Shown piece after piece: positions 45,262-52,644 of a stretch of 64,000 bases of DNA. The position numbers were made by a program, and so were the translations under genes. The first letter of the stretch is position 1; each line of letters begins with the position of its first letter. The notes beneath the pieces were generated by a model that saw only the letters and a list, made by a program, of their open reading frames with translations, was not told the DNA's origin and searched no databases. This DNA comes from Bacteriovoracaceae bacterium (GTDB taxonomy: Bacteria; Bdellovibrionota; Bacteriovoracia; Bacteriovoracales; Bacteriovoracaceae), in assembly GCA_023137315.1 (NCBI GenBank), contig JAGLPP010000027.1:1-64000 (forward strand), in the 5' to 3' direction.

Positions 45262-46654
45262 CTAATACATTCCTCTCATCTTTCTTTTCAAGAAATTCCG
45301 GATTAACCGCATGTTCCGCCTTTTTTGCAAGCTCCACCATACGATCATAAAGCTCTTCAATTGATAAACAATCACAAAAATCCTGTTCCTGTCTCATGAG
45401 TCCAATTAGTTCCTCATGAATCACAAGTGCCTTATCCACCTTGTTATTTGAACCTTTTGCGTAGGCCCCAACATTTATAAGATCTTCCATCTTTCTATAT
45501 TCGGCCATAAGATCGCGCAAATGAGCGGCCACTACCCTGTGTTCCGGAGTAACGACCTTGTTCATGAGCCTCGAAATCGAACCAAGAACATCCACCGCTG
45601 GAAACTGGTTTCTGGATGCCAATTCCCTTGAAAGAACTATGTGGCCATCTGAAATTGCCCTGACAGCATCGGAAATCGGCTCATCAAAATCATCCCCTTC
45701 CACTAAAACAGTATATATTCCGGTAATTGTTCCTGCTCCCTCCATCGTTCCGACTCTTTCCATCAGCTTCGGCATTTTTGAAAAAACCGAAGGAGTATAA
45801 CCTTTCTGACCAGGAGGTTCCCCGGCACTTAAACCAATCTCACGATTTGCCATGGCAAATCGTGTTATCGAATCCATCATAAATAAAACATCGTTTTGCT
45901 GATCACGAAAATATTCAGCTATTGTTGTTGCAACATATGCTGCCTTTGCTTTTATCAACGGAGACATATCAGAAGTTGCCACAATAACAACTGATTTTTT
46001 CAGGCCTTCTTCTCCAAGATCATTATCAATAAACTCAAGAACCTCTCTTCCCCTTTCTCCAATAAGGGCAATAACAGTTACATCAGCATTTGTATTTCTG
46101 GCAATCATACCCATCAAAACCGATTTACCAACACCTGATCCGGCCATAATGGACAGTCGCTGCCCCTTGCCGACGGTTGTAAAACAATTGATGGAATGAA
46201 TCCCGGTATCAAGTGGTTCCTTGATTGCCGGTCTCTCCAAGGGGTTTATACTTGAACCAAAAATACTTCTTGGATCAAACGGCCCGTCTATCGGCCCTTT
46301 TCCGTCAATGGGTTTTCCCTGATAATCAATAACCCTTCCAACAAATTTTTCGGAAATATTAATTACAGTGGTAAGCTCTTTCAAATAAACTCTGGTTTCC
46401 GAATTGATTCCGGACATCTCCTCGTATGGCATGGCAATACATCTTTCACCTTTTATCGCAACAACCTCACCAAAGCAACGTTCACCTGACTCAGTTACAA
46501 ATTCAACATTACTGCCAAGAACGGCCCTTGGTAATTTAACTTCAAAAACCATTCCATGGTTGGAATGAATTTTTCCAATCTTCTGATATGGAATGGAATA
46601 CTCATATGCTTTATGTATCTGGGCAAGATTTAAAGCACCATCATTTTTCATCAT
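45248..46654 (-). CDS. fliI: flagellum-specific export ATPase FliI
   Basis: 468 aa. Walker A G-S-G-V-G-K-S-V near residue 173, A-L-I-G-E-R-G-R-E-V near 205, Walker B with V-L-F-M-M-D-S-I-T-R-F-A near 260, and G-E-P-P-G-Q-K-G-Y-T-P-S near 280. Powers flagellar protein export. Overlaps fliH by 4 nt (ATGA). Confidence 0.95.
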   Translation of the reverse strand: MMKNDGALNLAQIHKAYEYSIPYQKIGKIHSNHGMVFEVKLPRAVLGSNVEFVTESGERCFGEVVAIKGERCIAMPYEEMSGINSETRVYLKELTTVINISEKFVGRVIDYQGKPIDGKGPIDGPFDPRSIFGSSINPLERPAIKEPLDTGIHSINCFTTVGKGQRLSIMAGSGVGKSVLMGMIARNTNADVTVIALIGERGREVLEFIDNDLGEEGLKKSVVIVATSDMSPLIKAKAAYVATTIAEYFRDQQNDVLFMMDSITRFAMANREIGLSAGEPPGQKGYTPSVFSKMPKLMERVGTMEGAGTITGIYTVLVEGDDFDEPISDAVRAISDGHIVLSRELASRNQFPAVDVLGSISRLMNKVVTPEHRVVAAHLRDLMAEYRKMEDLINVGAYAKGSNNKVDKALVIHEELIGLMRQEQDFCDCLSIEELYDRMVELAKKAEHAVNPEFLEKKDERNVLDEEI

Positions 46655-47547
46655 CCCTTGAAATCTCCACCATGATTTTCAATTTCAGATTCATTGTTAT
46701 CTTTGGAGTCTCCACCAAAAAACCTGTCATCAACCCCAACTGAATCAAAAAGACTGTCTAAATTCTCAAACTGCTGCTCCAGCGTGCCGTTGATTATTCC
46801 GTTATCACATTCCATCACTATCCCGTTCTTCGAAATATCATAATCAACTTCCACACGAACATTTTCAAGTCCCCCCATCTTTTGCTGAATCACCTCCAGA
46901 ATATCCGACATTTTTTCAAAATCTTTTTTATTAACCTGAAAAAAAAGATTTTTCTTCGCATTCATTTCTATCAACAACTTTTCAATAAGACGCTCAAGAT
47001 ACTGTCCGTCCTCTTTAAGCTCCTTGAGAATGATCCATTTTGTCAGATTCCTGATCAAATAATATATCTGCTTTTTTTGAGCGTTAATTAATTCTTCCTG
47101 CGTCCCCAGAACCTCATTGATCATATTTGTCAATAATGCCAACTTCTCCTCCGTAGCGGCCCTGGTCTGATCGTAAACTTCTTTCTTGCCAGCTTCAACT
47201 CCTTCGCTGTATCCCTGTTCAAATCCTTGCTTTTCGACAAGCTTGAATCTTCTTTCAACCTCTTCATTTATACGTCTTTCTTTTTCCTGGTAGTCGCGAT
47301 CCTTGAACCCCTTATGCTCACGAACAATAGGAAGTATATTGAATCCCTTCTCCCTGGAATTTTTGGCAATGTAGTTTATAATCTCTTCTTGTCTCTTCAG
47401 ATCTGTTTGCTTGGTCTGCGTAATCGATGGAAATTCATAATTCGACACCACATTTGGAACAAACTTTTCATCCTTGTTTGCTCTGTCGAAAGACACAAAA
47501 TTATAATCCGAAATTTTTAATTCTTTCTTTTTACTGGTGGTTTCCAT
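46651..47547 (-). CDS. fliH: flagellar assembly protein FliH
   Basis: 298 aa. N-terminal unstructured region, a charged middle with E-G-Y-S-E-G-V-E-A-G-K-K-E (a short G-x3-G repeat of FliH), and a C-terminal domain with I-L-K-E-L and V-E-V-D-Y-D-I-S-K-N-G-I-V-M-E. Negative regulator and stator of FliI. Located between fliG and fliI as expected. Confidence 0.85.
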   Translation of the reverse strand: METTSKKKELKISDYNFVSFDRANKDEKFVPNVVSNYEFPSITQTKQTDLKRQEEIINYIAKNSREKGFNILPIVREHKGFKDRDYQEKERRINEEVERRFKLVEKQGFEQGYSEGVEAGKKEVYDQTRAATEEKLALLTNMINEVLGTQEELINAQKKQIYYLIRNLTKWIILKELKEDGQYLERLIEKLLIEMNAKKNLFFQVNKKDFEKMSDILEVIQQKMGGLENVRVEVDYDISKNGIVMECDNGIINGTLEQQFENLDSLFDSVGVDDRFFGGDSKDNNESEIENHGGDFKG

Positions 47548-47591
47548 ATAGCAAATCCATTTTTTTTATGGCATAAATGCCGATCCAATCG

Positions 47592-48638
47592 TTAAACGAG
47601 CGTATCCCCCTCTCCGCCACGAGCAATAAATGCCTTGCCTTCAGCTTCAAGATCCTTACATTTCTGAACGACCTCTGATTGAGCCTTTTCAACATCTGAA
47701 AGCTTTGTCGGTCCGAGTGCTTCAAGATCCTCTTTTAGCAAGGTTGCTGCACGATTAGACATATTTTTAAACAACTTTGCCTTGACATCATCGGGTGCTA
47801 TTTTGAGAGCAATAACCAATTTTGCGTTATCAACCTCTTTAAGAAGATTCTGAATACCTTTTTCATCAACATGAACCAGATCTTCAAAAACAAACATCAG
47901 CTTTCTGATCTCGTCAGCAAGTTCAGGATCCTTCTCCTCGACCCTGTTCATAATATTCTTCTCGTTTGTCTTATCCATGAGGTTTAACATATCTGCGATA
48001 GGTTCAACACCGCCCAATTGCTGCGTATCAATCGAACCAAGAGTTGATAGCTCTGTTTTCAAGACATCATCCAACTGTGCAATGAGTTCCGGTGATACGT
48101 AATCAAGGTTGGCGACTCTGAGAACAATTTCCGACTGAAGACCTTCGGGTAATCTCTTTAAAACTTCCACTTTTTTATCCGCAGGCAAATGCGCAATAAT
48201 CAGAGCAATTGTCTGTGGATGCTCATTAATGAGAAAGTTTGAAAGCGTTCTCATATCCACAAGCTCAAGGGATTCAAGCGTATGGCCATGATCAATATCA
48301 ACAATTTGTCCCAATAACTGTTTTGCCCTGTCCTCTCCCAGGGTATTCATAATAAAATCCTTACCCCTGTTATCCGAGAAAACGAAGTCTGCATCCTCAT
48401 TCAGAAGTGAATAAAATTCACCAAGAATCTTTTTAGTCATCCAAATTGGTGCCTTCTTCACATTGGCCATGGCATTGATCATTCTTTTTACATCATTATC
48501 CCTGAGATGATTAAAAATCAACTGGGTCGTCTGCGACCCCAGAAGGGAAAGTAAAATACCCGCTTTTTCCGTACCGGAGAGCAAGCTATATTCAACACCT
48601 GGATCAATGCTTTCACTATTAGGATCTGGTACTGCCAC
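47592..48638 (-). CDS. fliG: flagellar motor switch protein FliG
   Basis: 348 aa. Contains L-S-G-T-E-K-A-G-I-L-L-S-L-L-G near residue 19, the conserved E-H-P-Q-T-I-A-L-I near 130, and a C-terminal torque helix region (D-P-E-L-A-D-E-I-R-K-L-M-F-V-F-E-D-L near 235). Transmits stator force to the rotor. Confidence 0.95.
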   Translation of the reverse strand: MAVPDPNSESIDPGVEYSLLSGTEKAGILLSLLGSQTTQLIFNHLRDNDVKRMINAMANVKKAPIWMTKKILGEFYSLLNEDADFVFSDNRGKDFIMNTLGEDRAKQLLGQIVDIDHGHTLESLELVDMRTLSNFLINEHPQTIALIIAHLPADKKVEVLKRLPEGLQSEIVLRVANLDYVSPELIAQLDDVLKTELSTLGSIDTQQLGGVEPIADMLNLMDKTNEKNIMNRVEEKDPELADEIRKLMFVFEDLVHVDEKGIQNLLKEVDNAKLVIALKIAPDDVKAKLFKNMSNRAATLLKEDLEALGPTKLSDVEKAQSEVVQKCKDLEAEGKAFIARGGEGDTLV

Positions 48639-48656
48639 GTAAATCCCCCTGGTTTA

Positions 48657-50345
48657 TTACGCTATTTCCTTGTTTGAATCCTGACTATGAATCATATCCC
48701 TGACCACCTGTGCGGCCTTGGATGGGTCATTCTCAACAAGAGATATAATCTTTTCCCTTAACATATTACCCTCGATTTTCTCGGGGTTAATTTTCTCTTC
48801 AATCTGCGGTAACGCTTCCTCTAACCCAGGCAACTTTTGATTCGACTGAATTTTCTCCAACTCTTCGAGCGTCTTGGGAAGAAAATCTTCAATGGACTCC
48901 ACTGTATTGTCCGTAACCCATTGAACAAACGGCCTGACAACGAGAAAGAAAAAAAGCGTAATGGTTAAACCAACCGCCAAATATTTCACAATACTGAGAA
49001 TAAGTTTTCTGTTTTCTTTTTGCCTCATCATAGCTTCAATGGTTGCAAGATCCTCCTGCGCAAACTCCATATTCTCTATGACCACACTATCTCCACGCTT
49101 ATCATCAATACCGATGGCCCTGGTCACAACCGATTTAAAACTTGCAATATCGGCCTCCGACCATGGCTCATATTTCATTACCTGATTTCCATCCTTACCC
49201 ATTACTGCATTCCCTTTTTCATCCGTTGTGGGAATCCTTTTTCCATCAACCATCACAGCAACACTTATCCTTTTAATTCCGGCCGTTGGGGTCTTGGACT
49301 TGGTAATCCTTGTAGGATTGCTGTAATTTCTTGTAGAAAGTCTCTTATCGACATCGTTTCGTGTCTCTGGAATTCCAGGTTGCGGTTTTTCCCCAGGAAG
49401 ATTACTCCTTGCTCCCGGAATTCCCTGTGGAGAAGGTCTTGCACCTTTTAAACGCTGGGTATTGATTACTTCCGACACCACCGCCCTGTTTTCACTATCA
49501 TATTTTGTTTCGGTGGAGACAGATTCTGTAAAATCCATTTGCACATTTACCTTGGCGATAACTTTTCCATCACCAACAACCTTCCCCAACATCTCTTCCA
49601 CTCGTTTTTCATATCCTCTGTTTAATTTTGTCTCAAGCGCAATTCTATTCGCTGTATATTCGGTAAGAGGGTCACCGATATTTTCCGAAAGTTTCTTCCC
49701 TCTATGGTCAAGAATCACCACGTTCTCAGGTCTCATTTCATTAACCGCAGACGATACAAGTGATGCAATCCCCTTGATTTCCGCAGACGTAAGAGAACGC
49801 CCATCATAAAAATCCAAAATAACCGAAGCAGATGGTGGCTTTTTCTCTGAAACAAATGGGCTGTTATCCGGTATGGATAAATGTACCCTTGCGCGCCTCA
49901 CTCCCTTGATATATTTTATGGTCTTGATCAATTCCCCTTCAAGCGCCCTTTGACGGTTTACTTTTTGCACAAATGTCGTTGTACCAAATGATTGCTTGTC
50001 AAAAACCTCGTATCCAACAGTCCCGCTGAAAGAAACTCCCTGCATGGCAAGCTTTAGTCTCCAGGTATCCACCATGTCACCTGGAATATGAATAACCTTG
50101 CCGTCTTTTGACAGTTGATAGGAGATATTTTTTTCCTTCAAGAGTATCGCTATCTGGGCCGAATCCTCCTTATTGAGGTCTGTATAAAGGATCTCGTACT
50201 GTGTCTTTGATGCCCATATCACAACACTTACCATCGTTGCGATAATGATGCATGTAAGAGCAACAAACCCCATCTTTCTGGCAGGAGCAAGGTTGGAAAA
50301 CATGTCCAGAAAATTTTTTGTTATTCGTTCTATAAAATCTTGCAA
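48657..50345 (-). CDS. fliF: flagellar MS-ring protein FliF
   Basis: 562 aa. Two membrane anchors (residues ~25-45 and ~450-472) around a large periplasmic part with the RBM motifs (Y-T-D-L-N-K-E-D; S-A-S-V-I-L-D-F). The C-terminal tail that binds FliG ends in an N-D-P-S-K-A-A-Q-V-V-R-D-M-I motif. A Pro/Gly-rich insert lies at ~300-325. 18 nt before fliG. Confidence 0.95.
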   Translation of the reverse strand: MQDFIERITKNFLDMFSNLAPARKMGFVALTCIIIATMVSVVIWASKTQYEILYTDLNKEDSAQIAILLKEKNISYQLSKDGKVIHIPGDMVDTWRLKLAMQGVSFSGTVGYEVFDKQSFGTTTFVQKVNRQRALEGELIKTIKYIKGVRRARVHLSIPDNSPFVSEKKPPSASVILDFYDGRSLTSAEIKGIASLVSSAVNEMRPENVVILDHRGKKLSENIGDPLTEYTANRIALETKLNRGYEKRVEEMLGKVVGDGKVIAKVNVQMDFTESVSTETKYDSENRAVVSEVINTQRLKGARPSPQGIPGARSNLPGEKPQPGIPETRNDVDKRLSTRNYSNPTRITKSKTPTAGIKRISVAVMVDGKRIPTTDEKGNAVMGKDGNQVMKYEPWSEADIASFKSVVTRAIGIDDKRGDSVVIENMEFAQEDLATIEAMMRQKENRKLILSIVKYLAVGLTITLFFFLVVRPFVQWVTDNTVESIEDFLPKTLEELEKIQSNQKLPGLEEALPQIEEKINPEKIEGNMLREKIISLVENDPSKAAQVVRDMIHSQDSNKEIA

Positions 50346-50395
50346 GGAATTCCTCCTTAATCAAATCCACGACCTTCCGGCCAAAATTATTTTAA

Positions 50396-50749
50396 TCACA
50401 TTTGCATTCTCATAACTTCCTTATAAGCTTCAATCACCTTACTTCGTATCTGATTCATCGTTCTAAACGCAATATCCGCTTTTTCAACCGAAAGCATCGT
50501 TTCATGTATGTTCTTCGATTTTCCGGTTGCAAGTTTTTCAATAGCCTTATTCGCCTCTTGTTGAAGATTATTCACTTCCGAGATCGAATTCACCAACATT
50601 TCACTGAAAGACACTGTCTTTTTATCATTATCCAAAGTGAGATTGGAACTACGTGGTACACTAGCACCTTCAATATTAGCGCTTTTCACCCATTCGTTTG
50701 TATTTCCAGTCTTTAAAATGTTCGCAAGCGAAACAGCATCCTTGATCAT
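50396..50749 (-). CDS. fliE: flagellar hook-basal body protein FliE
   Basis: 117 aa. C-terminal half V-N-N-L-Q-Q-E-A-N-K-A, A-T-G-K-S-K-N-I-H-E-T-M, A-F-R-T-M-N-Q-I-R-S-K-V-I-E-A-Y-K-E-V-M-R-M is the FliE signature. Links MS ring to rod. Lies between flgC and fliF as in many bacteria. Confidence 0.92.
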   Translation of the reverse strand: MIKDAVSLANILKTGNTNEWVKSANIEGASVPRSSNLTLDNDKKTVSFSEMLVNSISEVNNLQQEANKAIEKLATGKSKNIHETMLSVEKADIAFRTMNQIRSKVIEAYKEVMRMQM

Positions 50750-50777
50750 ATACTATCCTCCATTATGGATAACAAAT

Positions 50778-51215
50778 TCATCTACCAATCTCCAACGCCT
50801 TCAAGGCCATATTTTTTGTCGTATTAAGTGCCGAAATATTCGCCTCATAGGCCCTTGAAGCTTCAATCATATTCGCCATTTCTTTCATCACATTTATATC
50901 GGGATAAGCAACATACCCTTTATCATTAGCGTCCGGATGAGTCGGATCATATTTTAGAATTGGCGGTCTATTCGTTGAAATCACTTCAGTCGCATGAACA
51001 GTCTGCGCCTTGGCATCAATCTCACCTTCGAGAATTTCTGAAAAACTTTCCCTTGCAGGTTCAGAACCAAATACAACCTCTTTGGGCCTGTATGGCCCAC
51101 CTTCAGCCGTTTTTGTCGTTTGGGCGTTGGCAATGTTTGACGATGTTGCTGCCATTCGCTTTTTCTGTGCAGCAAGCCCTGAAGCGCTAATTTTCAAACT
51201 TGTCAAAAGATCCAT
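50778..51215 (-). CDS. flgC: flagellar basal-body rod protein FlgC
   Basis: 145 aa. N-terminal L-K-I-S-A-S-G-L-A-A-Q-K-K-R and S-N-I-A-N-A-Q-T-T; P-Y-R-P-K-E-V-V-F near residue 43; C-terminal V-A-Y-P-D-I-N-V-M-K-E-M and R-A-Y-E-A-N. ATG at 51215 follows GGGAGG; a TTG one codon earlier is less likely. Confidence 0.95.
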   Translation of the reverse strand: MDLLTSLKISASGLAAQKKRMAATSSNIANAQTTKTAEGGPYRPKEVVFGSEPARESFSEILEGEIDAKAQTVHATEVISTNRPPILKYDPTHPDANDKGYVAYPDINVMKEMANMIEASRAYEANISALNTTKNMALKALEIGR

Positions 51216-51230
51216 CAAGTCCTCCCAAAC

Positions 51231-51638
51231 CTATTTCTCTGAACTTACCGCGTACTTCAACATTCCAAGTTTTTTGTTCAAAAGTTGAACAGAAGCATTA
51301 TAAAGAATATTGTTCTCCAACATCAGAGAAAGTTCCCTCTCACGATCAACGGTATTTCCGTTTTCATTCACAACACCATTGGCATCCTCGTAAACTTCCG
51401 GCTGTAGGTTGTCAAACCCTCCTCCTCCAACATTAAAATGACGTTCATCATTAACCTTGAGGGTCTGCTGTCCATCGATATCCAACGCTCTGGCAAGTGC
51501 CTCTTCAAAATCAATCCTCTTCGCCTTGTAACCAGGAGTTTCTGCATTCGCGATATTGGAAGCGATAATCTCCTGTCTCATCTGCCTGAGATTTAAAGAT
51601 GCTCTTAATGCCTGTATCGTTTTATCACCTATCTTCAC
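51231..51638 (-). CDS. flgB: flagellar basal-body rod protein FlgB
   Basis: 135 aa. N-terminal R-Q-E-I-I-A-S-N-I-A-N-A-E-T-P-G-Y-K-A-K, and C-terminal D-R-E-L-S-L-M-L-E-N-N-I-L-Y-N-A-type helix. Proximal rod protein. GAGGAGG precedes the ATG. First structural gene of the operon, 26 nt after the regulator gene. Confidence 0.95.
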   Translation of the reverse strand: MKIGDKTIQALRASLNLRQMRQEIIASNIANAETPGYKAKRIDFEEALARALDIDGQQTLKVNDERHFNVGGGGFDNLQPEVYEDANGVVNENGNTVDRERELSLMLENNILYNASVQLLNKKLGMLKYAVSSEK

Positions 51639-51664
51639 AATACCTCCTCGTCATGCCAAGGCCG

Positions 51665-52603
51665 TTATCGAAGGTTTACGAAATATACATCCCTGTCATT
51701 TCGATACTCATTTATCTTGTTTCTAAGTGTTCTAATTGAAACACCCAATATTTTCGCTGCCTGGGTCCTGTTTTCGCTGGTATGAACAAGTGCTTTTTTA
51801 ATAAGAAGTTTCTCGGCCTCTTTAAGTGACATCAGCCTGATTCCTTCACTGTCATCTTCATTAATAATGCTAACTGCCTTTTTCTCGCCGATAGTAAGAT
51901 TCGTCTCACTCAATACATCTTCTTCAGCACTGGATACGGAATTTTCAATAACTGTCCGCAATTCGTGTATGTTATGAGTCCAATAGTGTGTCAATATCCT
52001 GTCCATTGCATCCTTTCCAATTACAAGATTTTTTCCTTGTTTAGCGGAGAAACCATTAACAAAATAATTTACCAGCATTTCAAGATCACCAATTCTTTCC
52101 CTTAGTGGAGTCAACGTAATCACGTTTGATGACACAAATGTATAAAGACCACGATAAAAGCGTCCTGATCCAACCAGCTTTGAAAGATTTTTTGTGGTGG
52201 CAGCAACAACTCTTACATCAATATCATAATCACTTAATTGATGAAAAATCTTATGAAGCCTCTTCTGAAAGTTGTCCTCCAAACCATCAATATTTGCAAG
52301 AACAACAGTTCCCCTGTTTGCCGTCTCAAGTACACCCTTTGTAAAACGTCCTGTTTGCTCATCCCTGTGGCCAAGAATTTTATTCTCAACTTCTTTTGAA
52401 GGATTGGAGCAATCAACAATTTCCAACGGTTGATCTGCGCGATTTGAATTCTCATGGATAAACTTTGCCAGAGATTTTTTACCTACACCAACTTCACCAT
52501 TGATCAAGACTGAAGCCTTGGTCACTGAAACATTCCTAGCAACTGAAATGGCCTTTTGAATTTTAGGATCCTTACCAAACAATTCGACATTTATGTTATC
52601 CAT
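51665..52603 (-). CDS. degenerate sigma54-type (NtrC-family) AAA+ regulator in the flagellar operon
   Basis: 312 aa from the ATG at 52603 (AGGAGG 6 nt upstream). No receiver domain. An AAA+ domain of the sigma54-activator family covers residues 8-225 and a Fis-type helix-turn-helix 278-302 (N-R-T-Q-A-A-K-I-L-G-V-S). Walker A is G-E-V-G-V-G-K-K-S (36-44), but the Walker B acidic pair is Ala-Asn (103-104), GAFTGA reads G-R-F-T-K-G (85-90) with about seven residues missing after it, the arginine-finger position is Phe156, and sensor II Arg is His213. Family knowledge says these are needed for ATP hydrolysis and sigma54 remodelling, so it is probably not a classical activator. Likely a DNA-binding regulator of flagellar genes. 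Confidence 0.82.
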   Translation of the reverse strand: MDNINVELFGKDPKIQKAISVARNVSVTKASVLINGEVGVGKKSLAKFIHENSNRADQPLEIVDCSNPSKEVENKILGHRDEQTGRFTKGVLETANRGTVVLANIDGLEDNFQKRLHKIFHQLSDYDIDVRVVAATTKNLSKLVGSGRFYRGLYTFVSSNVITLTPLRERIGDLEMLVNYFVNGFSAKQGKNLVIGKDAMDRILTHYWTHNIHELRTVIENSVSSAEEDVLSETNLTIGEKKAVSIINEDDSEGIRLMSLKEAEKLLIKKALVHTSENRTQAAKILGVSIRTLRNKINEYRNDRDVYFVNLR

Positions 52604-52644
52604 TTGACCTCCTGTCATGACAACTCCCTTCCTGGGATAATAAT

